The notes under the pieces are model-generated. The model saw only the letters and a program-made list of their open reading frames with translations. It was not told where the DNA came from and made no database searches. Shown piece by piece: positions 25,183-34,101 of a DNA stretch of 64,000 nt (positions within the stretch are counted from its first letter, which is position 1; every line of letters starts with the position of its first letter). Source of the DNA: CAUZIZ01 sp965219005. Lineage in GTDB: Bacteria; Acidobacteriota; UBA6911; RPQK01; JAJDTT01. Location of the stretch: assembly GCA_965219005.1 (NCBI GenBank), contig CBDCMS010000003.1, positions 1,550,001 through 1,614,000 on the forward strand, written 5' to 3'. A program made the position numbers and the translations under genes.

Positions 25183-27995
25183 GCCAGCAAGCGCAGCGGC
25201 AGTTGTTGGAGTTGGCCCAGAGCATCTCGGACGGATCCGGAGTCGACTGGCTGGAGGTGTCGGCCGCTTCCGGGAATAAGACTGGGGATCTGGTGTTGGA
25301 GCTGGAGCTGCTCGGCCGGATGGCTGAATTCCACCGGCAGCTGGATCTGGACGAGCCTTCTACTCCTTCCTCGCAGCGTACCTGGGGTCACCTGGAGATT
25401 ATCGAAGAGCTCGGCAGAGGAGACTTCGGAGAGGTCTATCGGGCCTGGGACCCCGTCCTCCAGCGAGAAGTCGCCCTGAAGCTCCTGGTACCACTTCGGG
25501 CGATCGATCCGAGGCAAAAGGAGTCCGTGATTCGGGAAAGCCGACTCCTGGCCAAAATCCGTCACTCGCACGTCGTCACGGTCCATGGTCTCGAGGAGCA
25601 TGACGGCCGCATCGGCTTTTGGATGGATTTTATCCTGGGCCACACACTCTCAGAACTGGTCAAGAGCCAGGGGCCACTGGGGGCTCGCGAGGCCGCGGGA
25701 ATCGGTGCTGAACTTTGCAGCGCCCTGGCCGCGGTCCATGGCACGGGTGTCGTTCACCGCGACATCAAGGCCCAGAACGTCATGCGAGAGACGGGTGGCC
25801 GGATCGTCCTCATGGACTTCGGCTTGGGGATCGATAGAGCCGACGGCCAAGCTGACAAAATAGGGACCCATCTCGCAGGAACCCCCTACTACATGACGCC
25901 GGAGCTGCTGGAGGGCGGCACCCCAACTCCCCAAAGCGATCTCTACGCCCTCGGGATCCTCCTCTATCACCTGGTCACGGGCACGTTTCCAGTCAAAGGC
26001 GAGACGGTAAATGATTTGAAGGAAGCCTGGAAGAGTGGTGACGTCCGCTTCCTGAGAGACGATCGGCCTGAGCTGCCAAGTAACTTCATCGAAGTGGTGG
26101 AGCGAGCCCTCAATCGTGATCCGGAGAGGCGCTATAAGAGCGCCGGAGAAATGGAACGCGCGCTTACGACCTCGGTCAGCAGAGTATCGCCCTCAGGAAG
26201 CCAAGAGGGGGATGGATCCCTGGACAAAGATTCATCGCCGGCCGAGACCCAACAGGATAGGAGTCCCCGGTGGGGCTCACGGGGAGGCAAGATCGCTGTC
26301 GCTGTGGTAGTGGCGGCCACTATAGCACTGGCCCTTTCCTATGGTCCCCTGGATGAATGGTGGAAAACCCAGCTTTTTTCATCCCACGAAGGAGGAGCCC
26401 CGCTCAGTGAGTCAGCGAAGAAGCGGCTCCTGATCGTTTTGCCTTTCGCCGTGGTGGGGAAGGACGATCGAACCGAGGCAATCTGCCAGGGCCTGTGGCA
26501 CACGCTCAACTCAAAGGTCTCCCAACTGGGACTCTACCAGGAGTCCATTCAGGTTGTGTCCCCGTCGGATGTGAAGGACAAGGACTTGACAGCGGAGTCC
26601 GCGCAGCGTCGTTTCAACGTGGATCTGGCCATCAGGGGAAGCTGTCAGCAGACGAAGGAGAATCTGCGGATCAGTCTTAGTCTGGTCAATGCCCGCACTC
26701 TTGGCCAGAGGGGCTCCACGACTATCGACTCTAAGCTAGAGAGAGAGATGTCCGTCCAGGACGAAGCCGTGGTCCGCATAGCGCAAATGCTTCGCCTGAC
26801 CCTGCCCCAGCCAGTTCTAGTCGACCTCAGAGCCGGCAGTACGGAGCAGAGTTCAGCAGCGCGGCACTACCTGCAGGCGCAAGGGTACTTGCGCCGCATG
26901 GATCTGGCTGGGCACGTGGAGGCGGCGGTGGAGCTCTTGGAGGAGGCTGTCCGGCAGGATTCCGAGTACGCCTTGGCGCACGCCGCACTCGCTGAGGCCT
27001 ACTTGCACAAGTCTCGGGACGGTGGAAGCGGTGAGCTCGTTGCGAGAGCCGAGAACTCCTGCCGACGAGCGCTTGCCCTGGAGAATGGGCTGCCTGAGAT
27101 TCACGTTTCCTGTGGAAAGATCTACAACGCAACCGGCCGCTCCCGGGAGGCCATTCAAAGCTTCGTAAGGGCGCTGGAGCTGGATGACAGAAATGCCCCG
27201 GCTTATGAAGGTCTGGCTCGCACATACGAGGAACTGGAACGGTTTGAAAAAGCGGAGTCGACCTACGAGAGTGCTATCGAGCTGCGTCCGACTTACTGGG
27301 GCACCTTCGCTCGGTTGGGTGCCTTTTATTTCAGGCAGAAGCGGTGGGAGGAAGCTGAGGAACAGTTCAAGCGAGTCATGGAGCTGACGCCGGGCAACTA
27401 CCAGGCATTCAACAACTTGGGGGCTGCCTTCGCTCGTTCGGGCATGAGGGAGAAAGCCAGAACCTATTATGAGCGGTCCAACCGGGTCGAACCCAACTAC
27501 GCCGCCACTTCGAATCTGGGGCAAATTCATATGAACGAGGGTGAGGATGCCAAGGCAGTGGAAAGGTTCCGACAGGCTCTAACTTTCAAGTCGCAGTATA
27601 GTGTGCTCGAGAACCTTGGGCGGGTGCAGTCCAGGCTTGGACAGAAGTCCCAAGCACGCGAAGCTTTTGAGCAAGCAGCAGAAACCGCTCAGAGGGATTT
27701 GGAGGTCCGCCCGAATAACGAGCAAATCGTAGCAGACCTTGGATATTTTCGGGCGATGCTTGGGGAGCGAGAAGAAGCTCTACCCCTTCTAGGGAGAGCT
27801 CTGGAATTGGGCGGGGACAGGAAGCCGGTCCTTATCAAGATTGCCGCGGCCTATGAGGGGCTTGGCATGATCGACGAGGCGATTCAAAGGGTTGAGAAGG
27901 CCCTCGAACTTGGATATCCTGCCAACTTCGTACTCGAGGATGAGCGACTCAAGAATGTGGCTGCTGATCCGCGCATGCGCGCCCGGCTTCGATAG
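25179..27995 (+). CDS. transmembrane Ser/Thr protein kinase with TPR domain
   Basis: Hanks-type kinase of 938 aa. After a ~70-residue leader the glycine loop is ELGRGDFGEVY (78-87), catalytic lysine K101, HRDIKAQN with D195 and N200, and DFG at 213-215, with an activation segment ending GTPYYMTPE. All catalytic residues are present. One transmembrane helix lies near 373-392 (IAVAVVVAATIALALSY). The periplasmic half has a TolB-N-like region (~415-555) and at least eight TPR repeats (~565-930). The gene overlaps the preceding ECF sigma gene by four bases. The TPR end likely senses a partner outside; the target is probably the sigma factor. Confidence 0.92.
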   Translation: MSQQAQRQLLELAQSISDGSGVDWLEVSAASGNKTGDLVLELELLGRMAEFHRQLDLDEPSTPSSQRTWGHLEIIEELGRGDFGEVYRAWDPVLQREVALKLLVPLRAIDPRQKESVIRESRLLAKIRHSHVVTVHGLEEHDGRIGFWMDFILGHTLSELVKSQGPLGAREAAGIGAELCSALAAVHGTGVVHRDIKAQNVMRETGGRIVLMDFGLGIDRADGQADKIGTHLAGTPYYMTPELLEGGTPTPQSDLYALGILLYHLVTGTFPVKGETVNDLKEAWKSGDVRFLRDDRPELPSNFIEVVERALNRDPERRYKSAGEMERALTTSVSRVSPSGSQEGDGSLDKDSSPAETQQDRSPRWGSRGGKIAVAVVVAATIALALSYGPLDEWWKTQLFSSHEGGAPLSESAKKRLLIVLPFAVVGKDDRTEAICQGLWHTLNSKVSQLGLYQESIQVVSPSDVKDKDLTAESAQRRFNVDLAIRGSCQQTKENLRISLSLVNARTLGQRGSTTIDSKLEREMSVQDEAVVRIAQMLRLTLPQPVLVDLRAGSTEQSSAARHYLQAQGYLRRMDLAGHVEAAVELLEEAVRQDSEYALAHAALAEAYLHKSRDGGSGELVARAENSCRRALALENGLPEIHVSCGKIYNATGRSREAIQSFVRALELDDRNAPAYEGLARTYEELERFEKAESTYESAIELRPTYWGTFARLGAFYFRQKRWEEAEEQFKRVMELTPGNYQAFNNLGAAFARSGMREKARTYYERSNRVEPNYAATSNLGQIHMNEGEDAKAVERFRQALTFKSQYSVLENLGRVQSRLGQKSQAREAFEQAAETAQRDLEVRPNNEQIVADLGYFRAMLGEREEALPLLGRALELGGDRKPVLIKIAAAYEGLGMIDEAIQRVEKALELGYPANFVLEDERLKNVAADPRMRARLR

Positions 27996-28059
27996 TCGAA
28001 ATCGGCAATGCAGACTGAAACAAAACAGATACGACGAATCGTATCGAAGGAGGAAATCA

Positions 28060-28596
28060 ATGCGAGCGGGTCTTCGAACCAGTCTTCTTAAGGTTATCCT
28101 ACTATCCCTAGCTGGACTTTTCCTCCAGTGGACACAAGGTCTAGGGTCATCCGCGCTCTGTCCTAACGACACAGAAGGCTGGGGCAAAGTAATTGCGATC
28201 CCCCAGCCAACCGCTCGAAGCGGAGACGCTGCGGTGAGCGTTCTAATCGACCCCAAGCCCCGCATTCTTGGTCCAGACCGGGCCCCTAACGGCTTGTGGT
28301 TCGTAAATTATAGCGAGTGCCAATGCGTGGTAGTGTTCACAAACGATACGCCCATCAAGGAGGGGCGCAAAGCGAAGCGTTGGTTCGTTCTGGATCATGA
28401 TAAGCCAAAGTGTTTTAAACTGCGTGAGGGGTATGGTCGAAAATCAAAGTTTTTAAGTCGTTTTGAGTACATAACTTATAAGTCCATAGACGAGAATAAT
28501 TCGTCCTGTGTCAAAGAATGTAGCCCCAATAGAAGCGTGGGGCCAACGGCACTCCATGATGGCACCATCATAATTTTCGACCCGGCAATGCAGTGA
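28060..28596 (+). CDS. small secreted hypothetical protein
   Basis: Start at the ATG behind AAGGAGG gives a 178-aa product with a clear signal peptide (LLKVILLSLAGLFLQW, about residues 8-24). The mature part has seven cysteines (CPND, CQC, KCFKL, CVKEC) that may form disulfides, and a beta-rich sequence (AVSVLIDPKPRILGPDRAPNG). It follows the kinase gene by 65 bp in the same direction and might be its co-expressed ligand or accessory, but this is inference from position only. The codon use at its 3' half is visibly more A/T-rich than neighbouring genes. Not recognised. Confidence 0.65.
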   Translation: MRAGLRTSLLKVILLSLAGLFLQWTQGLGSSALCPNDTEGWGKVIAIPQPTARSGDAAVSVLIDPKPRILGPDRAPNGLWFVNYSECQCVVVFTNDTPIKEGRKAKRWFVLDHDKPKCFKLREGYGRKSKFLSRFEYITYKSIDENNSSCVKECSPNRSVGPTALHDGTIIIFDPAMQ

Positions 28597-28726
28597 AGTG
28601 CGCATTCGCGTCTAGCCGGGTGATTCTTAGGAACGGCACGCACAGGTAGCCGCTGGGGTTAGGCAAAGCCACAACTGCTGACCATGAGCCAGAAGTCCTT
28701 GTACATGGTTAGAGCTGCTCGCCACA

Positions 28727-29698
28727 TTACACGGCCCGGCGTCCCAGATGGAGAAACACGATGTTCTCGCTAACATCCGTAGCTACCGTTGAATAGGAGA
28801 TCTCAGACGGGACAATCCCTGAGGTCAGCTGCTTCATCTGGCTTGGACTCCTGTAGATCAAGTTCCAGCGCATGAAGGCTTCCATGTACCCGGCATCACT
28901 GATGTGGGGTAGGAAGTTGGCCACCAGAATACGCCCACCGGGCCTTAGCATCTTGAACAGAGCAGCCGTGAGCCTTACTGCGAGACAATCTGGGAGGTAG
29001 TCATAGAGTCCGGCCGCATAGATAAGGTCAAACGTTCCCGGACAAAGCCTTCCGCGCGCCACGTCCCGCACGGAGGCGTTTACTGGTGAAATTGAGTTCC
29101 TGCCAACCTCGTGACGAACGAGCGCGAGACTTTCGGGATCCTGGTCCAAAGCCACGAACCGTCCAATACGACCCTCCTGAACCGCTACCGAGAGCTCGGC
29201 CTCGCGTAAGTGTCCACAGGCCAAACAGAGTATATCCGGGTCGGGGACTGCCTCAGCAACGACGTCGATAGTATGGGCCATCAGTTTGCGTCGCACACGG
29301 ACGGCGTGGGCTGCTGGTTGACTGCGTGTGAAGCGAAGAATCTCCCGTCCCAGCGGGGAGGTGTCGCGCCATGTTTCGCTATAGCGTCCGGTTCCATAGA
29401 TGAAATCTATCAGTGGAGCATCGCCAGGATAGCCTCGGGGTCGATTCCATGCGCGCCTGGTCAAGGGGTCCTCGAGAAGCACTTCGAGCAGTGGGTGATC
29501 GGCACAGAGTTCCCGTGAGTACCGCTTCCATTCCTTTGGGGCCATGTGCCTGCGAACGAGCGAAAGTCCATCAAAAAGCTCCTTCATGGTCGAGGATACT
29601 CGGGTGCCTCGTAGCAATTGTTCGTGAATGCCTGTAAGAAAGGGGATACCCGACTCGGCATCTACCTGGTGACTTGGCTGGAAAGTAAGGTCGGTCAT
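28727..29698 (-). CDS. class I SAM-dependent methyltransferase
   Basis: Methyltransferase of 323 aa, started at the ATG that follows GGGAGA. The N-terminal half (~residues 1-130) is a helical region with RPRGYPGDAPLIDFIYG near 85-101, a sequence seen in a group of methyltransferases often fused or adjacent to cyclic-nucleotide-binding proteins. The Rossmann SAM motif I is degenerate (DILCLACGHLREAELSVAV, near 152-170), motif II acidic residue in VALDQDPESL, and later FDLIYAAGLYDYLPD near 227 and RPGGRILVANFLPH. The cysteine-rich ACGHLRE in motif I replaces the common GxGxG. Substrate unknown. Confidence 0.82.
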   Translation of the reverse strand: MTDLTFQPSHQVDAESGIPFLTGIHEQLLRGTRVSSTMKELFDGLSLVRRHMAPKEWKRYSRELCADHPLLEVLLEDPLTRRAWNRPRGYPGDAPLIDFIYGTGRYSETWRDTSPLGREILRFTRSQPAAHAVRVRRKLMAHTIDVVAEAVPDPDILCLACGHLREAELSVAVQEGRIGRFVALDQDPESLALVRHEVGRNSISPVNASVRDVARGRLCPGTFDLIYAAGLYDYLPDCLAVRLTAALFKMLRPGGRILVANFLPHISDAGYMEAFMRWNLIYRSPSQMKQLTSGIVPSEISYSTVATDVSENIVFLHLGRRAV

Positions 29699-30346
29699 AA
29701 AGATTCTCCCAGGGTTGCGAAGCACCAATCTTGCTTCTAGTGACTTTGGTTCCGATCACACTGCCGGGACCGTCGGTCGCTGCTGCCGAAGCCCGGCACT
29801 AACCTCTTTGGACGGACACAGATTGGAATTTCCCGGGAAAAAGGATCTCTGGATTCAAATACCTGGAATTACAAGGAATTACTCGGAATACAAAGACCGG
29901 AGGTTTGAACTGGGATAAGAGAGATAGGCGTTTGTTTTTTTGCCGTTGGGAATTGGTTACCGTTCTTTTGCGACCGGGGATGGAATACCCCGAGGAGAAC
30001 GTCGAGCGAGTTCTCGCTGGAGGTAGGGGAGAATCGGCGGGGCGCCATACTTCTCGATACTGAGCACCCAGCCTTAGAATTGACCAAGCGCACTGGACTG
30101 GCTCGCGATGAGTGACTTCACATCCGCAGGGCGCGTTAGAGGTCTTCTAACAGCCGCGCAGCCTTCTTTGATAGATGGCGTCGCTGAATAGGAGCAAGCA
30201 GTGACTACATTTCAGCGGAGAAGTCGATCGGTCAGTTTCGAGATCACTACCAGGTACCGGGATCTCCGGAGATCTTCTTCGCTTCCAACGTCGGCGAGCA
30301 GGGCAATCAGATCAGCGCCTACAGCTCTGCGGCGACACGTTTTCCC
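29699..30346. other. intergenic region, mostly without recognised genes
   Basis: A 648-bp gap. In one plus-strand frame near 30192-30350 a short open stretch reads like a protein tail (DHYQVPGSPEIFFASNVGEQ), possibly a remnant of a longer gene. An A/T-rich, T-tract-containing patch at 29930-29945 is the only strong compositional feature. No RNA gene or complete CDS was recognised. Confidence 0.3.
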
Positions 30347-31162
30347 TCAGATCCTCAACCGGCAGACGACGCCGACGTCGTCGCAGTACCATATAGCGCC
30401 GTCCCAAAGGGTCATCCCGTGGGGCAACGGGTCGTTGTCGGCGAGCTGGATTTTCTCCACGATCTCGCCGGAGTCAGGATCGTGCTTGAAAAAGGCGTTC
30501 TGGTTAGAGTCCGTGCACCACAGATAGTTGCCTTCCCAACCGATGCCATGCGGCCGGTTGCCCGAGGTCGGAAACTGTTGCTCGACGATCCAAGTCCGGG
30601 GGTCGATGCGGTAGATCATTCGTGACGGCGGCACCGCGGCCCAGAGCTTGCCGTCTCGCCACTCGAGGCCGTGAGCGCCGGTTCCGGGACGGGGCTGGGT
30701 GTTGTTGCGCACGGCTGCGGGCGGCCGACCCGGCGGCGGCTCCGGGGCAGGAGCGAGCGGACTGCGTCGACCGGGGGGGTCCAAAGGCATTCTGTAGATC
30801 ACCCCCGCACCCGGTGTGTAATACTTCGCAATCGTCTTGCCGGTGGACGCCTCGGAGCGGATGATCTCCCGACTGTACGTCGACGCCAGCCAGATCGCTT
30901 CTCCGTCGAAGGTGATACCGCTGGGGCGGTGGGCCTCGGTGTTGAAATCGCGCAGGACCTTGCCGTCGCTGTAGCTGACGAGGGAGGCGCGGCTGTTATC
31001 CTGATCGATGATCCACAATCCCTCTTCCGTTGCCTGCAGACCGTTGGGTTTGGGACCGGGGGTCTTGAAGATAGTCTCCACCTTGCCGACGTCGCGCACA
31101 GGGACCCTGCCGATAGCCGGGGCGGCGGCCAGGAATGCGAGGAACTGCCTGCGTTCAATCAT
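30347..31162 (-). CDS. secreted beta-propeller (Vgb/NHL-like) protein
   Basis: Tat-like leader (ERRQFLAFLAAAPAIG) then repeated short beta motifs: GLQATEEGLWIIDQD, GITFDGEAIWLAST, GLEWRDGKLWAAVP, GIGWEGNYLWCTDS, GMTLWDGAIWYCDD. The regular GI..DG..IW pattern is typical of virginiamycin-B-lyase/NHL-type propellers. A proline-rich loop (about residues 130-160, LAPAPEPPPGRPP) interrupts the propeller. The ATG after AGGTGA was chosen, three codons after a possible GTG. The gene looks more G+C-rich than its neighbours, which may indicate transfer. Enzymatic function not shown. Confidence 0.72.
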   Translation of the reverse strand: MIERRQFLAFLAAAPAIGRVPVRDVGKVETIFKTPGPKPNGLQATEEGLWIIDQDNSRASLVSYSDGKVLRDFNTEAHRPSGITFDGEAIWLASTYSREIIRSEASTGKTIAKYYTPGAGVIYRMPLDPPGRRSPLAPAPEPPPGRPPAAVRNNTQPRPGTGAHGLEWRDGKLWAAVPPSRMIYRIDPRTWIVEQQFPTSGNRPHGIGWEGNYLWCTDSNQNAFFKHDPDSGEIVEKIQLADNDPLPHGMTLWDGAIWYCDDVGVVCRLRI

Positions 31163-31224
31163 GCGATTCACCTGATGGTGGCAGCGCCAACATACACTAG
31201 GCGGGCACGGTCTGGAAGTGATAC

Positions 31225-31362
31225 TTCGCGGCGGTGATGATGGCTAGACCCATAGGCTCGCTCCGGCGACTTGCCGAAATGGCGCGCGAACTCGGCGACC
31301 CGGTCGATGTAGATCTCGTCGGTCCGGGCCGAGTAGTTGTGGATCCGCAGATCCTCAATCAT
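31225..31362 (-). pseudogene. integrase/recombinase N-terminal fragment
   Basis: The opening of this short minus-strand frame (ATG at 31362) reads MIEDLRIHNYSARTDEIYI then DRVAEFARHFGKSPE, matching the N-terminal SAM-like core-binding domain of tyrosine recombinases. The reading frame then diverges and stops after 64 codons, and no catalytic domain (R..H-R..Y) was found nearby. It is a truncated remnant of an integrase, lying just before the beta-propeller gene. Confidence 0.6.
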
Positions 31363-31551
31363 CCGTTGGCGTAAGATAGTTATGATAGCCTCCTTTCAGA
31401 CAACGCCGAAGACCAGCGGAATCTTGAGTGGATAAGGCGATCTGATCGGAAAGGTTCTACCGCTGAAAGCGGTTTTGTTCAACAAGTGGCTGCACCAGCC
31501 GGCGGCCACATGAATTTCTTGAGTCGAAAAAGGAGTGGCCGCAGGTGGGGC

Positions 31552-33807
31552 TCACCGACCGAGGCGCAGTACGGAGTCCAACTTGGCAATCAACCCCTGA
31601 GCTTGATAAGGCTTTTGAAGAAAACCGGCGAAGCCATGTTCGGAAAACCGTGCGTTCAGCTCCTGCTCGTTGTATCCGCTGGAAAGAACGACGGGAGTCT
31701 TGGGGCTCAGTTGGTTGATCATGCGGAATACATCCTCCCCGTCCATTCCTGGCATTGTAAGGTCGAGCAGCACGACAGAGATCTCGTTTTGATGCTTGCT
31801 GAAAAGATCCAGAGCTTCATGCCCGTCTTTGGCGCTCAAGACAGCAAAGCCACACTGCTCCAGTATCCTTTGGCTCACAAACCTCACACCTTCCTCGTCG
31901 TCCACCACGAGGACTGTCCCGGTCACTCTTGGTTCTGAGCCCTGCAACACGTCGGCCTGGTGCACCTCCAATTCATGTTTGGAAGGGAAAAGGACAGTAA
32001 ATGTGGTGCCCGAACCAGGTTCGCTTTGGATGTCAATCGCCCCCTTGTGTCCGCGGACGATCCCAAAAACGGAAGCCAGACCCAGGCCACGCCCGGCAAA
32101 CTTCGTAGTGAAGAAAGGGTCAAAGAGCCTTCGTCTCGTCTCTCCGTCAATCCCGCCACCGGTATCTGAGACCTCGATGAAGGTATAGACGCCGGCCGGC
32201 AAGCCATCGTCTACGTAGGTTCTCGAGAGGTAGTTGCCGTCAACCTCCATCGCCCTGGTCCTTATCCTAATAACTCCGCTGTTGTCCCCAATGGCTTCTG
32301 AGGCGTTAGTGATCAGGTTCATCACGACCTGCCTGAGTTGACTGGAGTCGCCCTCGACCAGAGACAAATCCTCCCCTAGCTCGTACTTGAGAAGGACGTG
32401 TTTGGAGACGACCGTCGCCAACAGCCGTCCTGTTTCCCTGACCAGATCAGAGAGATCAATTGGTTCAATGATGAACTTTCCCCTTCCGGAATAGGCCAAC
32501 ATCTGACTGGTCAGCTCTGCAGCTCGGAGGCTTGCCGTCTCGATCTGCTGCAGCTCGTAGTGGAAGGGTGATTCCGGCGGCAGCTTCTCCAGAGCCAGAC
32601 TCGCATGACCGAGGATCGCCGTTAGAAGGTTGTTGAAGTCGTGGGCGACACCTCCTGCCAGGACGCCGAGGCTCTCCAGTTTCTGAGCACGCAGGATCTG
32701 CGCCTGAAGTTCGCGTCGTTCCGTCTCAGCCTGCTTTTGCTTGGTGACATCGACGTCCGTGCCCGTCATTCGCTGTGGCTTACCATCGTCATCCCAGGCA
32801 ACGACTTGACCTCGACCCAGCACCCAGATCCAATCCCCAGAACGAGTTCGCATTCGGTGTTCTGAACGGTATGTAGCCTTCCGTCCTTCAAGATGATCAT
32901 TCACCAGTTGCATCACTCCCGGCTTGTCCTCGGGATGAAGTCTTTCTTCCCAAGTCCTTACGTGAGGATCGAGCCCTCCCGGCTGGTAGCCGAGCATCGC
33001 AGACCAACGAGGGCTGAAGTAGAAATGACCGGTTCCAAGGTTCCAGTCCCAAACCCCACCCTCAATAGCATCCAAGGCATGCTGCAGCCGAACCTCACTC
33101 TGGCGGAGTGCTCCCTCTGCCTCCTGGCGCTGCTGAACCAGTTCGGACTCGCGCTGCTGCTGTCGATAACTGTTGTAGAGAACACTGGTCGCGCCGCAAA
33201 GTATCTCAATCTTGTCCTGCTCGGAACCCGAGTACCCGCCCGGCCGATTGGCTATGCCAATCATCCCGACCACATCGCCACCCTTGAAGATGGGCACGCC
33301 CAGAAAGTGGTTTAAGGGTGGGTGCCCCGGGGGCAGGCCACCTGAACGCCGATCGCTCGCCGGAGCATTGGCGATAATCGGTCGCCTGCCTGTGAGGACC
33401 TTGCCGAAGAGATTCTCGAGGCTCGTGAACTCAAGATAGCCACGCTCCTGATACATCTGGAGAGCCTCTTCATACAGTTCCCTCCCCAGATAGGCATTCC
33501 ACTTTATTCCCTGATGGGCCAAGACACGCAGGCTCGGGCCCTCTACGAGGACCCCGATGAACCCGTATTCGCTGTCGGTTTGGGCCAAAGCGCTACGCAG
33601 AAGCCCGGCACTCGCTTCGCGCCAGTTCCCGGTTTCCAGGAACGCCGTCATCGCATGCGTAACTGCCGTGAGTTGGTCGGTCTTGATCCGCAGAGCCTCC
33701 CGCGAATGGCGGTGTTTCGTGTCGGCTCGTTCAAGATCCGCGACTCTCGACCGCAGCATCTCCAGTTCCTGGGTACGAGGGGTCTTGGCCTCGACTGACT
33801 TTTTCAC
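31552..33807 (-). CDS. hybrid sensor histidine kinase (GAF-PAS-HK-REC)
   Basis: Soluble hybrid kinase of about 751 aa; the GTG at 33807 is preceded by AAGG and is preferred to a TTG eight codons upstream. A short coiled coil leads into a GAF domain (about residues 65-220), then a PAS domain (about 240-360; GGVWDWNLGTGHFYFSPRW), then HisKA with the phospho-acceptor histidine in GGVAHDFNN (about 387), the HATPase with NASEAIGD (N box), DTGGGID (G1) and GRGLGLA (G2), and a C-terminal receiver (VLVVDDEEGVR; LLDLTMPGMDG with the phospho-Asp). The response regulator that it signals to is not in the window. It has no membrane anchor. Confidence 0.9.
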   Translation of the reverse strand: MKKSVEAKTPRTQELEMLRSRVADLERADTKHRHSREALRIKTDQLTAVTHAMTAFLETGNWREASAGLLRSALAQTDSEYGFIGVLVEGPSLRVLAHQGIKWNAYLGRELYEEALQMYQERGYLEFTSLENLFGKVLTGRRPIIANAPASDRRSGGLPPGHPPLNHFLGVPIFKGGDVVGMIGIANRPGGYSGSEQDKIEILCGATSVLYNSYRQQQRESELVQQRQEAEGALRQSEVRLQHALDAIEGGVWDWNLGTGHFYFSPRWSAMLGYQPGGLDPHVRTWEERLHPEDKPGVMQLVNDHLEGRKATYRSEHRMRTRSGDWIWVLGRGQVVAWDDDGKPQRMTGTDVDVTKQKQAETERRELQAQILRAQKLESLGVLAGGVAHDFNNLLTAILGHASLALEKLPPESPFHYELQQIETASLRAAELTSQMLAYSGRGKFIIEPIDLSDLVRETGRLLATVVSKHVLLKYELGEDLSLVEGDSSQLRQVVMNLITNASEAIGDNSGVIRIRTRAMEVDGNYLSRTYVDDGLPAGVYTFIEVSDTGGGIDGETRRRLFDPFFTTKFAGRGLGLASVFGIVRGHKGAIDIQSEPGSGTTFTVLFPSKHELEVHQADVLQGSEPRVTGTVLVVDDEEGVRFVSQRILEQCGFAVLSAKDGHEALDLFSKHQNEISVVLLDLTMPGMDGEDVFRMINQLSPKTPVVLSSGYNEQELNARFSEHGFAGFLQKPYQAQGLIAKLDSVLRLGR

Positions 33808-33869
33808 GGAGCGGCCTTCTGGCTCCCCCAAGAAAAAGCCCCTGGAACCCGGGAGCGGCTTCGGGAGGG

Positions 33870-33989
33870 AATCTTGATATTGACATGACGCTTTGGGGTT
33901 GTGTCCTTGGCGCGACAGTCCCCGAACAAACCGTCTCTGCCCAGCTTCGCCGTGATCTGGAAATGATTGATGTCTTGGCCTATCACTCG
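33870..33989 (-). pseudogene. Ser/Thr protein kinase N-terminal remnant
   Basis: Minus-strand stretch that starts at a GTG behind GGAGG and reads (V)IGQDINHFQITAKLG, RDGLFGDCRAKDT and HVNIKI. It corresponds to the opening of a Hanks-type kinase, including a degenerate glycine loop and the strand carrying the catalytic lysine. After about 40 codons the homology ends and the neighbouring histidine kinase gene begins. No HRD or DFG region is left, so this is a relic. Lies between two histidine kinase genes. Confidence 0.55.
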
Positions 33990-34101
33990 GACCTCCAGGC
34001 TGTAGGGGATCCTATGTGGCAATATTAGATCTTTGGGTCTGGAAGGGCAATCTCAGACGATGCGTGGGTACTGATCCGAAAGATAGATGCGGCTGTCAAC
34101 G

